From Archilochus colubris (lineage: Eukaryota; Chordata; Aves; Apodiformes; Trochilidae): a stretch of 64,000 nucleotides of DNA. The notes beneath the pieces are model-generated. The model was not told the DNA's origin. It saw only the letters and a program-made list of their open reading frames with translations, and searched no databases. The position numbers were made by a program, and so were the translations under genes. Of the stretch, positions 1-24,193 are shown in pieces (position 1 is the first letter of the stretch; every line of letters begins with the position of its first letter). The stretch is from assembly GCA_023079485.1 (NCBI GenBank), contig CM041090.1, forward strand, positions 2,232,001 through 2,296,000. Direction: 5' to 3'.

Positions 1-3617
<3,617 letters not shown>

Positions 3618-6604
3618 TGATAGAATGTGTAATTGTACTGTGTTTTTATCTGGAGAAATATGGAAGTTGCATTGAAGTGGTAACAGGTCTAACTTGAGAA
3701 ACATCATCCCAGGTCAGGAATGCCATGTGTTTTATTGATTATATTAAAAGATTGCCTGTTGGGAGTTAATTACGTTTCTGATTTTTGGCTTGAGACAGCT
3801 GTAGTCTGTGATTTTTGTGGATTATATGTTTTTTGATTTGGAAAATCAAGCAACAAATAGGTTGTCATTAAGTATCAGAGTAACAGACTAGAGATGAATG
3901 TCACTTGATGCTATATACTGCATTACCAACAATAAAGAAACCTATGTAGAAGAAAAAAGTCAAATACTAACCGGAAAGATTATTTTCTGAAAAAGTCTGA
4001 ATAATTAAAACAGTTTTAGGACACTAATTAGAATACATAAGAGGACATAATTAAGTGTAGTTGCTGCATTCCCATGTGATGCAGTCTTAAGAAAATGGTA
4101 CATAAAAGTGTATCAATGAGGAAATCACAAATTTAAGTACATTAGAGGCTCCCTAAATCACTGACAGTCCTTTTGTTAATTTCAAAACCTGAAAATGAAC
4201 AAGCCTTGCTTCTGTGTTAAAGGATACCCCAGAATTTTGTTGCCATGCTTGTCAGATCCTAAGACATCTCAGTGTCATTTTCATGGATGTCATTCATCTT
4301 TGTACTACTCATCTTAATGTCAGACTCCTTGGTGACTTAGCACCATTAAAACCACACTACCAGGGAGTCCATTCAGCTGCTCCCATCTAAACAGGAAAAA
4401 AAATGCAGGTTTGATATAAAGATCTCCTCAGAAAGTAACATTTAAAGGAGAGGAATAAGAGTCTCAAGTGAGCAGTTTGGTTGTTCAACACTTGTAGTGC
4501 TTGCTGTATTTCTCATTGCATTTTGGAGTGTCACATGTGGGCTGTTTACAGAATTGAGGAGCAAGCAGTTTTCAGCCCATTGCAGTGTTTTTCCCTCAGT
4601 GGGATTTGCAATTGTGTGATTTCTCACCCTTGGATCAGGTTATCTAAAATGACCTTCGTTTGGTTTGCAGCAGCCAGATGACAATGTGGCTGCTTATGAA
4701 AGTAAAAACATAAGACTTGAAGGAGAGGCATTGTATTCTATTCTATAAGAATAGAATGGAATCTCAGATGATATTAGTATCATCTTTTCCACCTTTTTGT
4801 ATCTATCAAATCCCCTTTTTCAAGGAAAATGCCAAACAGTCACAAAGCTTAAGCTTTTGAAGTCAGTAAGCAGCAGCTTAGCAGGGCTACAGGATGCACT
4901 GATTTTTACCTATCTGAAGGATATAAATGATTTCTCTTCTTAATTATCAGTTAGGTTTTCCTCATGTATTGGCAACCAACCAGTGATGTGTTCTTTGGGT
5001 CATCCATTCTATCTGACCCAAGCTTTCCAATATAAAGGATAGTATGGAGTTAAAGAGCAGAGCAGTGTCTCCATCTTTTAAAATGGGGAATAAATTGGTC
5101 AAAACAGAGATGTATATGCTTTTTGTTTGAAAAAAATAGTATCCAGTTCCTTCCTTCTTCCTGATTTCTGTCTGTCATCATCTTTCTTGCCTTTTACATA
5201 AGCTTCTTTTCCCAAGTTGCAGCAGAAATAACCTTTTTCTTCTAATTCTTGCTGCAGAAATATATCATTTCTTTCTCCAAAAAATGAGAGCTCTTTTTCA
5301 AAAAGCAATGAAATTATACGTCTCCAGTTTATTTCCCAAAGATTTTAGTTGTAGATGTCTATTCCCTTCCCTACAAAGTGTATGCAGTTTCTAAGTCTTA
5401 CTTTACACAATGTCTGTGGAGGTGGTAATCAGTTGTAAAGTTCATCAGAAGTGATAGAATTTAGTTTAAATGTCATACAGCAACTGTAGAAGAAGGAATA
5501 AACTTTTTTGGTATTCCATAATAATTATCTGGACTGTAACTTTAAATTCATCATTTCCTTTAAAGGAAAATATCACCCCTTTTTATAAAGAGGAGTAAGA
5601 GTTCATTTCAGGCAATTATGGGAAGAAATGTTTTGAGAGATGATTTTATGTAATAAAAATGTTTGTGTTCAAGTTTTATTAGTCTTCCCCAGTCTCTGAA
5701 CATACAGGCAAAGGAAATTGCTTTGTTGTTCATCTCAAAATCCCAGGTGTTTTAGATGCTGTTGGATTATTCAGTCAGCAGACACAGTTTCCCACTTACT
5801 CCAGATATTAGTCTTAAAATGCAACAGTTGTAGTTTTCTTAGAGCATCAATTTACTGCAGTGGTCTGCTTCAGCTGTACATCTAAGAATCTGAAAGACAA
5901 ATAGACTAGAATAAAAATGTAAAGCAAAAAACATGCTTTGGAAGCTTTTTCATGCTACAAATAGTTCTTTCTCAGAAGAATTGCTATAAAATCAAGTATT
6001 TTTTAACACAATTTTTAAATTGATTTGCTTCAACAGAGTAGTCCTGTCTTGCAGTTGTGTCAGTGACTGTGTCTGTAAGGAGCTAACTGCCAAGAGAAGG
6101 TTATGTCCTTTGTATCTCAGGAATAAAATAATTGTAAAATGTGCTACAGAGAGTAGTGAAGGGCAGCAGTTCATTGTACGATCTGGCACTGTTACCTGGT
6201 TGGAACTTGAAAGTCAGAAACAAACATTTATAGCAGTTTGTAGGATTGGGAAGGATGTAAGAAAGGAAGTAATGACAAATGTGTATCATAGTGTTGTTTG
6301 AAAGGGTGTAGAATAATTCACATTTGTATAAAATGAGAACTTACGTAGTGTTATTTTATATGTTCTGATCAATTTACTTAACCTCATTTTATTAGCTGAA
6401 GAGAATGAAGTCTGACTTAAATATAGAATGAAAAAGTTTAAACTTTTCAGATAAAACCTCAAATGCACAGGCAAATGTCATACTGTAGATGTAGGTAGTA
6501 CTAATGTTATATGCATTAGAGTGCAGGTGAAATGTACCTATTTTGCCACTTACTCTATCTGTATGTTGTATATTCACTTTAGGAGTAACAGGAAAAGGGA
6601 TAAG

Positions 6605-8045
6605 TCATAGAATCATAGAATTGGCTGGGTTGGAAGGGACCTCAGAGATCATCGAGTCCAACCCTTGAACCACCATTGTGGTTGCTAGACCATGGCACTG
6701 AGTGCCACATCCAGGCTCTTTGGAAATATCTCCAGACACGGAGAATCCACTACTTCCCTGGGCAGCCCATTCCAATGTCTGATCACTCTCTCTGTAAAGA
6801 AATTCTTTCTAATATCTAACCTAAATTTCCCCTGGCACAACTTGAGACCCTGCCCTCTTGTCTTGTTGAAAGTTGTTTGGCAAAAGAGCCCAACCCCCCC
6901 TGGCTCCAACCTCCTTTCAGGGAGTTGGAGAGAGTGATGAGGTCTCCCCTGAGCCTCCTCTTCTCCAGCCTCAACACCCCCAGCTCCCTCAGCCCTTCCT
7001 CACAGGACTTGTGCTGGATCCCTTCACAGCCTCCTTGCCCTCCTTTGGACCTGCTCCAGCACCTCAATCTCCTTCCTGAGCTGAGGGGCCCAGAACTGGA
7101 CACAGGACTCAAGCTGTGGCCTCACCAGAGCTGAGCACAGGGGCAGAATCCCTTCCCTGGACCTGCTGGCCACGCTGTTCCTGAGCCAGCCCAGGATGCC
7201 ATTGGCCTTCTTGGCCGCCTGGGCACACTGCTGGCTCCTGTTCAGCTTCCTGGCAATCCAAACTCCCAGGTCCCTTTCTGCCACTCTGTGCCCAGCCTGG
7301 AGCTCCCCATGGGGGTGTTGTGGCCAAAGTGCAGGACCCGGCACTTGGCCGTGTTGAACCTCATCCCATTGGAATCAGCCCAACTCTCCAGTCTGTCCAG
7401 GTCCCTCTGCAGAGCCCTCCTGCCTTCCAGCTGATCCACACTCCCCCCAGCTTAGTGTCGTCTGTGAATTTGCTGATGATGGACTCAATCCCCTCATCTA
7501 AATCATCAGTGAAGATATTGAACAGCACTGGGCCCAACACTGATCCCTGGGGGACACCACAGGTGAGCGGCCGCCATTTTGATGCAGCCCCGTTCAGCAC
7601 CACTCTCTGGGCCCGGCCCTCCAGCCAGTTCCTAACCCAGCACAGGGTGCTCCTGTCCAAGCTGTGGGCTGATAGTTTTTTCAGGAGGATGCTGTGGGAG
7701 ATGGTGTCAAAGGCCTTGCTGAAGTCCAGGTAGACCCCATCCACAGCCTTCCCCTCATTCAACAGGCAGTCCCCTGATCATAAAAGGAGATCAGGTTTGT
7801 CAGGCATGACCTGCCCTTCCCTAAACCCGTGCTGGCTGGGTCTGATCTCCTGTCCATTCTGCAGGTGCTGTGTGATTGCATTGAGGATGATCTGTTCCAT
7901 GACCCTGCCAGGCACTGAGGTCAGGCTGATGGGTCTGTAGTTTCCTGGGTCTTCTTTCCAGCCCTTTTTGTGGATTGGTGTGACACTCGCCAACTTCCAA
8001 TCATCTGGGATGTCCCCAGTGAGCCAGGACTGAAAGTCTTGCAGA
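6605..8045 (-). mobile_element. CR1 LINE, 5'-truncated, RT remnant
   Basis: The 3' end lies at the left, with the octamer tail (TCATAGAATCATAGAATTGG) that marks CR1. Read on the minus strand, the right part encodes CR1 reverse transcriptase. It begins with the fingers region (DDWKLASVTPIHKKG, NYRPISLTSVPG at about 8045-7880), then [10 protein letters not shown], and then the catalytic box as FTDD where CR1 normally has FADD. The thumb and C-terminal region ([27 protein letters not shown]) is split across frames by shifts and stops. The element is 5' truncated and dead, about 1.44 kb. Confidence 0.93.
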
Positions 8046-11000
8046 TAAGGACTTTTGAAATGTATTTGCTCTATTAACATATGGTTCACCATTTAGAGTG
8101 GGTAGTTTTCATGTGTAGGGTTGTTTTTTTTTCTGTACATGAATACATGTTTATTGAAGATCTAGTATTATTTGAATGAAATTGTTCTGAACACCTGTGT
8201 GCAGTATCTAAAATGAAAAATACCAGTCTCTAGTATAGTCTCTTCTAAACTGTGAAAATATGTATAAGCAAAGGGCACAGTAAGTTTTCTGCACCTATGC
8301 TGTTCTCTGTGGTTTGGACCTTGGCTCTTTCCTCATTTTATTTCTGTTTGCTTGGAACATATTTTGACCAGATGTACTTTTGGGAAGCCTTGAAAAACAG
8401 TTTGTGTGCAGCTAGGAATAGGATGTTGGGCAGTAGTATGTGTGTATAGACTTCCAAAAGTAAATGTTACATGTTGGGGACCCAGAGGAAGATGATTTAA
8501 GGCACAGTTTTATAATGTATTTATGTAGCATTTTCAGCATCCACTAAACATGATCCTTGCAAGTTTGGTTCTATTATTGGCATAGAACAAAGGAAGGAAA
8601 TCAGTGTCATAGAGACAGACAGCTGGTGTCTGGTGTGTGATAGTACAAGGTGAAGAAAACAGCAAGTAAGTTCATGTAAAAGATGAAAAAAGAACATTAT
8701 GAATTGACCTAGCAGGTGACACAAGTGGAATGGATATGTGGATATATGAATATATAGTGTGTAGTTTTTTGTACCATCTCTATGGAATATTCTTGCAACA
8801 CTTAAATTAAAAACTTAAGAAGATTAGGTATGGTTAATTAATGCTTTGAGAGGAAGATTGTTTGTGACCTGGATTTTGGGGGTTGGGTTGAAAAGTTGTA
8901 AAAATTCACAACCTATTAAGATCCTGTCTGAAGGGACAGGTTGAGAAATAGTTGAAATATAAAAAAGATTTAATTCTCATGATACAATACTTTGTAATTG
9001 CTGGAGTATATTGGGATTTCTTTTTCTTTCCTGTGGTGTGCAGAATGCTGGTGTCATATCCAAACAAGCACTGAATGATTTAATGTAGGAATTCTGGTGT
9101 GCAGTGGAGCTCTTCTAATACAACACTTCCTTTATTGTGTATAGAACTGATAGATGCTCAGGGGAATGGGATGTAGGAGTCCTTGAAAATGAGAGAAATC
9201 ATTTTTCCACTGAGATTTGATCTTATCTCTTGAAAAAATGAAATTTTTCTATGAGTGAGGAATCTTACTGCTTTCTTGTGGTTCTGTGTACTGCTGCCTG
9301 AGTCCCTCCCAGTTTCTTGGTATCTTCAGCTTCATACTGCATCCTACCTTTCTAACCAGTACATAGTTACAGTTTCAAGATTAGGCTTGTGTTTTACTTG
9401 CTATCTAAAATGCATGCTGATTGACCAACTGATTGGTGTCTCAAGATGGATGTGGATTTTAATTGAATTTCAACTGTCTGCCTCTGTGTCAAGTTACTAA
9501 TTTGCATTCTGTCTTTAATCACCAATTTTCCTTAAGCTTTCAGGAACTGGAAGTCTTTGACAGCTGTCTTACTTGAAATTAAAAGCTGTTATAATGGAAA
9601 GACAGATGAGTTGGTCCTCTAAAATTTGTTTCCTAGCAAAAATAGAACCAAACCAAAATCAAACTTAAGCTTAGGAAGAATTAGAATCTATGGAGAAAAT
9701 TCTCTGCTAAGTTATAAAGAATTACTTTGAATACTTTATAAGACAAGAAGGAAAGCATGCTATTTTATGTACATTAGCTTGCTTGAGACCTTTTGCTTCT
9801 GATCCTTTGTTGAAAATAAGCCTGCCACTGAAACAAGTGTACTGCTGGATTAATGCAACTCTCTAATGTGTGGTATTATAATATTAAATGTGACATGTAC
9901 AAAACAATTAAAAATTAAAGTACTGATTCTCAGCTTGCTAAGAGCACAGGACTTCTCACAATGCAGAACAACTGTAAAATTTTTGCTTACAGAGATAGAT
10001 AAAACAATATTCTGCTGTCTGTGAAAGTTCTCTGCTAGCTCTTTGGCTAATGTAGGTAGTCCTCCTGGTACAGGAATCTCTCCTTCAGCTCCTGGTATGG
10101 GAGAAGAAGACAGATAGCACAGGGCAAACAAACATACACATGGCAGATTTATCTTGTGTGATTTTTTTTTTTTCACTGCAGTAAATTCAGGTTGGTGACA
10201 CTTAGTAGATTTTTACCACCTCCAGCCTACCAGGCTTTAGTTTTCTGCTCATGAGTCAGCTTTAGAACAACTGCCATTTTCAGCAAGTGCATCATGTTTG
10301 CTAAGTAAATACTCCAGATTGAAAACTGAGTAGCTCAGGAAATGGTTCATATCTCAAATCCTCTTGTCTTAGAGATGGTTATGCTCTTTGTAGCACAGGC
10401 AGCTGGAGTTAAATTTTCATTTCTCACCATATGTCTGTTAGAACCCAAATTAACAAAGTGAAGTTGTACTGTCAGTTGTTAACTCAGCCTCTTCTGGAAC
10501 TGAGTAGCAGAGGATCAGATGGCTGCAATCAGTTTTCAGAAACCACAACTTATATTTGGGTAGATCTGAGTCCAGATAATGGCTCATGCTGACAACAGGT
10601 AGGAAATGAGCCAATAGTTTGAAGTGCATGTACTTGGTTATCAGTATCTGATGTTTATATTTAGTGATAAAAGTGTGGGTTTGAGGAGCTATTTATACAG
10701 TAAAAACTGAGATGTATAATGTCTTGTAATGGCAAATGTGTTTCAACTGCTTGATCTTTTCTTACCCAGGTGATCCCTGAATTTTTTACTTGCTTTACAC
10801 TGGTGCTAACACACAAAGGGGGAGGGGAATGTGATTTATTGAAGCCTTTTGGCATGAAAAAGGTTCAGAAGAACTGGAACTGTGTATAGTTCCAATCCTG
10901 GAAATACATTCCTGTTGGGAACTAGGCTATTGACTTTTCAAAGGGAGAAGATAAGAAAGGAGTATTCTGTCTTTAACAGAGGGAAATAGAGGTACTGTAG

Positions 11001-11368
11001 GTGGCTGCTTCTCTGCTCCTCACCCTGCTGTGCACTTCATACTTAGCTTTAAGGGCAGCACCAGGAAGGTTGGGTTCACTGCTTGAGCTGGTTTCTCAAT
11101 CCAAAACCTAAAGACACTTAAGTATTTTTAGTTATTACCTGGCTGATAGCAAGAATCTTGGTATGTGTCAGATAATCAGCTAAAGATTCATTATTGGTTT
11201 TGGTTTTCATGTTTATTAGTTTCCATGGCTGCAGTAAAAAGTGAACTTTTTGCTCTGCTTAACATTTCCAACATCACCCAAAGCATTTATCTAGAGATAC
11301 TGAGCTGAGGAGTGTGAATTGCCTCCTCCACAGCCCCTCCGAAGGAGGAAGAATTGTAGACAGGTTTT

Positions 11369-11965
11369 ATCCTGGCCTGGATCAGGACCAGCATGGCCAG
11401 CAGGTCCAGGGAAGGGATTCTGCCCCTGTGCTCAGCCCTGGTGAGGCCACAGCTTGAGTCCTGTGTCCAGTTCTGGGTCCCTCAGCTCAGGAAGGAGATT
11501 GAGGTGCTGGAGCAGGTCCAAAGGAGGGCAACCAGGCTGGTGAAGGGACTCGAGCACAGACCCTATGAGGAGAGGCTGAGGGAGCTGGGGGTGTTCAGCC
11601 TAAAGAAGAGGAGGCTCAGGGGAGACCTCATCACTCTCTGCAACTCCCTGAAAGGAGGTTGGAGCCAGGGGGGGGTTGGGCTCTTTTCCCAGGCAGCTCT
11701 CAGCAAGACAAGAGGGCAGGGTCTCAAGTTGTGCCAGGGGAGGTTTAGGTTTGAGATTAGAAAGAATTTCTTTCTGGAGAGGGTGATCAGGCATTGGAAT
11801 GGGCTGCCCAGGGAAGTAGTGGATTCTCCGTGTCTGGAGATATTTCAAAAGAGCCTGGATGTGGCACTCAGTGCCATGGGCTGGGAACTGCAGCGGTGGT
11901 TCAAGGGTTGGACTTGATGATCTCTGAGGTCCCTTCCAACCCAGCCAATTCTATGATTCTATGAT
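11369..11965 (+). mobile_element. CR1 LINE 3' end
   Basis: About 600 bp of the CR1 ORF2 C-terminus and 3' UTR on the plus strand, ending in TTCTATGATTCTATGAT. A 174-residue frame (11393-11917) still reads through the conserved CR1 tail ([42 protein letters not shown]). This marks a relatively young copy. It is 5' truncated, with no RT core. Confidence 0.93.
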
Positions 11966-14224
11966 AAGCATTGTATCTCCCAAGAATCTGCACACTTGTG
12001 TGTTTAGTGGAAATGGTTCACTTTTCTAGGAACTCCTATTTTTCTGCATGTAGTTTGTCTAAGACATTGTCATGTATTTCTAGGCCAGGGCCCCCTCCAA
12101 AGAAAACTGACGTTACAGCAAAAAATACCTTTATGTATAGAAAAATTCTTTGTAGTCATTAGATCTGTTTCATACACATGTATCTTTAAAAAATTTATTT
12201 TAACTTATATGTGAAGAATTTAGTGGTAATAATGAAATCTGAGACCACTCTGGCTTCCAGATAACTGTTTAATTATATTAGAGAAAGCCTTTTCATGCAA
12301 ATTGATCCAAACAAGTTACAGTTCAAAGTATGTTTTGTGTCAAATAAGTATGGAGGAACTCTAGACTTAGAAATTATATCCCTATTGTAATAAAGGAACT
12401 AAATAATGGGATCTGTATGTCCATTACCACTGATTTAATACCTGAAATTTAAGGCAAAGTTTTGTAGGAATTCATGTTTCTGCAGAAAGTATGACTCTAG
12501 AATCTAAGATCCCTTCCCTGATTTTCAGTTTGTTCCTCTGCCAGTTTGAGAGCTGTCACTTTCAAAGGCTTTCCTACTCTCTCTGAAGGAAAACCATGAT
12601 AACAATAGTTAATGAATGCAACTGAAATAAAGCTATTAAATATGAAAGAGCTGAGGAATGGTATCCACTGATGAGTGGAGTCTTAATGGATCCCTTCAAC
12701 TGAGACAGCACCTGGACATGGGGGTTGCTCCCAGCCTATGAAGAAATGCTCCCTCCCAAATTTCAAGGGAAAAAACAGGAACATGTTGATTTTTCACATT
12801 TGTCATGGAAAGGAACATGAATGGGATCTATTTTAATTAAGGGTGTCAGTGGAATTCAAAGAGGTATTCAAATGTAGGATTCACTGTCTCTTTAAGTACA
12901 AATGCCTTTTACAGCTATATGCTCCAAAAAATGCCATAGATACTCTTGGTTGTCTTAATAGAAAATGGACTTAATGAAATGGAAATGAAAAAAATGGACC
13001 TAATTAAGCTTTTTTTCTCAACAAGGAAGTCTACTTTGCTTTAAGGAAGCTCAATTGCTTCCCCTCCCAAGTTGGTTGCTCAGGAAAAAAATGGAAGTTT
13101 CCAAAAGCAAATCAATGTGATCAGTAATGGCAGGGGGAAGTTTACTTAATAAAAATTGCTATTATTGCCTGTAATATTTCTCTTACTGCATGAGGTTTAT
13201 GAGATGCATAAAGAACACTGAAGTAATTGAAGAAGTTTTGCAAATGCTCAAAAGTCTGCATTGGGTAAACTTGATTTGAGCTACTAAAGCCATGTTGTTA
13301 GTGAGAAGATAGATTGAATTAATTGGTGTTGTGTGGCAGTGTAATATCACTTCTACTGACCAGGTGCATTACTAAGAAGTATTTCATTTTGTCCTGGTAT
13401 GTAGCAGAGTTACATGCATTCTAAGGTCAGATTTATACAAACTACACACTAAGGCAAAAGATTGAGAAAGGCTTTAGGTATCCTTGCTGAGGTAAAAAAA
13501 TTGTCTAAGGATGGCAGTGACTTTAACAAGCAAAAGAAACTGAGTTACACAAGGAAATTTCTTATACAAACTCTTTAGCATTCGGACCAGAGAGTGAAGA
13601 CAGAAACCATTTGGTTTCATCTTCTGAAACTTTATGCTCTGAAGAATTACTGAATTTTTACTGAATTTCTATTTCTAAGTGTTTTAAAGTTAAGCTCTTG
13701 TTCTGGCCCTTTTGAAGAAGTTCTAGTCATCAAATTGCATTTTTTTTAGAAATATACTTTTAGAAATATTGCATCTTTTTTTAGAAATATACCTGTGTAT
13801 TTGTTGCCTTGGCTCTAATGCTGTATTATTCTTACTTGGATGGTTTGCCAGTTCCCAGAACTGCTAAGAAGGAGACTAGAAGGAGACTTTTTTTTCCTTT
13901 TCCCCCTCTTGAAATGTAGCAGTTCCAAAGTGTTTTTAGCTAATTTTACTGCTCAGAATTAATGTGGAATTTTTGCAATTACAGTGTTATGCTTCATTTC
14001 AGGGTAATATCCAGTATGTAAGTATATGCTTTAAATAAAGTGTACTTGAAGATACAGCAACTGAATTACCTGACCTGCCTGAACACGAAATGTGTCCCAA
14101 GCATTTTGTGATAATGTGCAAAACCCAAGATTAGTGGAATATTGTCTGAGAAGCTGTTCATGAACATCCTGGAAAATGTTCTCCACTGGTTCAGCTGTAA
14201 CTGTTCCACTCTGGCATCTACTGA

Positions 14225-14290
14225 TTCTATGATTCATTTTATTCATTTTATTTAAATTCATTTTTTTATTTAATTCATTTTATTTAAAGA
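14225..14290. repeat. A/T-rich degenerate tandem repeat
   Basis: Three to four imperfect copies of a unit close to ATTCATTTTATTTAA. They follow a TGATTCTATGATTC string resembling a CR1 tail, although no CR1 body is recognisable beside it. Confidence 0.6.
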
Positions 14291-15508
14291 TGTTGCTGCA
14301 TAATCTTGCTGGATTTAATTGGCAGGCTCACTGACAGTAATGGCAGTTCCTGATCTACTTAAATGATAGCCCACAGTGTAGCATCTCTTGGTGGATAAGA
14401 AGTTACACCCATCTATATTTAGGTGGAAGGAGTCTAAAGGATTTTATCTTAAAAGGACAGTAATTTTGTGTTGTGGTTACCTTTGTATATATATCAAACC
14501 AAATGTTTAAATGTATTATGCAAAATTTTTTTTAAGTTGGGGGTCAGGGGCAGGCACCAATAGCAACTGGGGCACTAATACCCATTTCAGTACAAGTCAG
14601 AGGAGAAAAAGATAATTTAAGTTTCTCACATTCAGTGTTAGAGAAAAAGAAAAGAATTCTTGATTGGGAAGATAAGACTGTAAAAGAAAGCAAGTTTAGC
14701 AGTTCTGGTGATTCTCTCTGTGTAGAATGATGGTTAAGGATGTAAGTATGGATTGGGTAACTGTCTTAGGCACCACACTGATTTTTCTTTTATTTGGAAA
14801 TACGTAGTATGACTGATTCATTATTTTTGTAACATTTTTTTGAAGCAAGGAAGGATTGGAAAATATATTATGTGATTATAAAATGCCAATTAACTTACTG
14901 TCAGGACATCCACACTGTCAGAAAGGAAATGCTGTTTTGCAGAAACTAGAAAAGAAAGGTTGGTTCTTGTAGTGAAACCCTTGCTATTTATTGCTCAGCC
15001 ACAGCTTTGAGGCTTACCTGTGGCTTTCCCTGCTTTTGGAATTTCTCAAAAAATTGATTGGTTTGCTAGTTCAGAATATAGTTTCTGGAAAAGTTGCCAG
15101 CACATTTCAGTAAGTGGCTGGTTGTCTGTTTGGATCATGTAGTGTTGGTGCATTTTGTGAAGGGGAAGAAATCATCGTGGTTTAGATCCCATCAGGAGTT
15201 ATAAACCCAAACTTTTAATACTTAAGACAAAGAAGTAATTTCATTACTGGAGGAAAAAAGGAATAATTCTGTCAGAACTTTTTTTTTTGACAGCTGAGTA
15301 AACAGGAATTAATGTCTGTGGAGACCAAAGTGATGGTTTAAAAACCTGACATCTGTAACTTTGTGGTACCTATTTGGTTTTCCACTGCTAACTTGTAGGA
15401 ACACAGCAAACTGAAATAAAAAGTCTTAAGTGTTATCTGTTGTGTCTCCATATTGACTCTCTAGATACCAAGTAGTCAGGGGGTTTATTTCTAACAATGA
15501 GAATCTAA

Positions 15509-22172
<6,664 letters not shown>

Positions 22173-22714
22173 TAGAGCACAGGAGATATAATTAATAATG
22201 CAGTCTTGCTAATATTGATTAGGCAGAGTGGTCTAAGACAACAAGATTTATGGTAGAGCTAACACGTTTTATTAGAGTGATTTATGTACTGGAACAAGCA
22301 GACAAGCTTTTGAGCCTTGTGACACTTTATCAGGTCTTTATGATGATGAATAGTAGATTGCTAATAATTTGAGATTCTTTGCACTTTCTTCACACTCATT
22401 TTCTTCAGTCATGATTTTGATCCTTGCTCACTGAGTGAAACCAAAGCAAATTTCTTGCATCTTGCATGTGTCAATTTAGAGACTAAACAGACGAAGAACA
22501 GTTTAATGTTTTTCTTCAAATGACAGATTGGCAGTGTGATTGGCAGCATCTGTTTATTTCACTTGATATTTTCTGTGAAGATACAATACCTTTGTACTGA
22601 TCCAATGCTGCTTAATTTTAAAAAGTGGTCTCTTAGAAGTGGTTCCTGTTTCCCTTGCTTACAATCACAACATTTCATATTCAGACAAGTGTAGCCTTGT
22701 TTCTTGACCTAAAA

Positions 22715-23264
22715 ATCACAGAATCATCTGAGTTAGAATGGACCTCATCTAGTCTAACTCTCCCACTACAGCAGGATCCCCTAGAGCACATTACACAGGC
22801 CTGCATGCATGCAGGTGGGTTTTGAATACCTCCAGAGAAGGGAACTCCACAACCTCCCTGGGCAGCCTGTTCACCCTCATAGTAAAGAGTAAAGTAGTAG
22901 TAAAGAATTTTTTCTTGTATTTAAATGAAACTCCCTATGTTCCAGCTTGTGCCTGTTGCCCCCAGCCCTGTCACTGGCAACTACTGAGAAGAGTCCAGCT
23001 CTATCTTCCTTGCACCCACCCTTTAGATACTTGTACCCATTTACAAGGTCTCCCCTTAGCCTTCTCTTCAGGCTAAAGAGTCCCAGCTCTCTCAGCCTTT
23101 CCTCATCAGAGAGATGCTCCAATCCACCAGTAGTCTTTGTTGCTCTCTGCTCTCCAGTCTCTCCTGAACTCCTCATCTCTCCTGAACTGGGGATCCCAGA
23201 ACTTGATGCAGTATTCCAGCTGTGGCCTCACCAGGGCAGAGGAGAGGGGGAGAGATTGACCTCC
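22715..23264 (-). mobile_element. Old CR1 LINE, 3' segment (interrupted)
   Basis: Left part of an older CR1 on the minus strand. It runs from a tail beginning TCACAGAATCATCTGAG through the 3' UTR (CAACCTCCCTGGGCAGCCTG) to the ORF2 C-terminus. That coding part reads [20 protein letters not shown] on the minus strand near 23045-23140. It is broken at 23264 by an LTR insertion, and its sequence resumes at 24070. Confidence 0.88.
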
Positions 23265-24074
23265 TGTCATGGTTTAACACTGGGCCAGCAATCAACTGAC
23301 TGATGGATGTTCTCTATTAATCCCTCTCCCCTCCCTGATAAAGAAGGAGAAAGAATAAGGGAGAGAGACTTACGGGTTGGAAACTAAACTACACAGCTTT
23401 AATAAAACAATAATGATAAAAATTATTAAATGTATACAAATACACAGAAAAATGATATCAGGTTCCTCCCTCTTTCTCCCAGTAATGCTCACATCATTCC
23501 TAAGGATGCAGGGCAGCCCTGGGAAAGTCCAGGCTGGACTCCTGGAGTCAGCAGCAGTCGGGAGCTGGAGGCAGGAACACACAGACTCAGGCTGATATGG
23601 ATCAGGACCACAGGCAGGTGAACAGATGGAATCCTCCCAGGATGCTGAAGCAAACAGGGACAGGTGAAGAAGGACAAAGCCAAAGGGCCAAATGAAGAAG
23701 GCAGAAGAAGGGGCTTGACCTTTGTGATCCCTCAAATTTATACCAAGTATGACATGTATGGGATGGAATACTCTGGTCAATTTTGATCATTTATCTTGTC
23801 TGCTCCTCCCTAAAGAAGGGTTGCAGGTGTGACCTCTTTACTCCTTTTTTCTTTCCAGAGCACAAGATGTTCCTCAGAACTGAGCAGTGTCCTTGGTTCT
23901 GCATAACATTCTCTGTAACTATAAACACTGAGTGTTAGCAGTCCCAGAAGCAGGCACTGACTGAGAAACATGCTGTTAATTTCAGCAAGTACAGCTACAT
24001 GCAAGAGACTTAGCTGAAAGAAAAATGACAAGACAGAAAATTAACTTTACCCTGGCCCAAACCAGGACACCTCC
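23260..24074 (-). mobile_element. ERVL-like solo LTR inside CR1, 5-bp TSD
   Basis: The LTR spans 23265-24069 (805 bp), starting TGTCATGGTTTAACAC and ending CCCAAACCAGGACA. It is flanked by CCTCC at 23260-23264 and 24070-24074. The duplication lies inside CR1 sequence, so the empty CR1 site can be reconstructed from the flanks. A 5-bp duplication fits the ERVL class. The ends, read as TGTCCTGGTTTGGGCC on the minus strand, resemble the common avian ERVL LTRs as I remember them, which is why I orient it antisense to TTBK2. Two related copies lie at 42579 and 47467. Short ORFs inside are spurious. Confidence 0.82.
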
Positions 24075-24193
24075 CTAGACCTACTGGCCACGCTCTTCTT
24101 TATGCAGCCCAGGATTCCATTGGCCTTCCTGACAGCAAGGGCACATTGCTGGCTCATGGATAATTTACTATCTATCTGGATCCCCAGAGCCTT
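24070..24193 (-). mobile_element. Old CR1 LINE, continuation
   Basis: Continues the CR1 coding sequence broken at 23264 (CTGGCCACGCTC, CATTGGCCTTCC, GCTGGCTCATGGATAATTTA), showing that the LTR sits within one element. It is itself interrupted by a younger CR1 at about 24194. Confidence 0.85.

Noticed and set aside
4735..4757. Small hairpin ATTCTATTCT-ATA-AGAATAGAAT
   Set aside because: A 10-bp A/T-rich stem of this size is expected by chance in a long AT-rich intron. There are no flanking duplications.
6020..6301. 93-codon plus-strand ORF in the large TTBK2 intron
   Set aside because: Cysteine-rich by chance, with no splice sites in suitable phase and no recognisable family. An overlapping minus-strand ORF is equally plausible, so neither is supported.
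7320..7733. 137-codon plus-strand ORF
   Set aside because: It lies antisense to the CR1 reverse-transcriptase region and mirrors it. It has no family features of its own.
14090..14230. Possible CR1 next to the TGATTCTATGATTC string
   Set aside because: The neighbouring sequence does not match the CR1 3' UTR on either strand. The tail-like string alone is too short.
23370..23780. 136-codon minus-strand ORF
   Set aside because: Lies wholly within the solo LTR, where no retroviral protein is expected. The composition is that of a chance frame.
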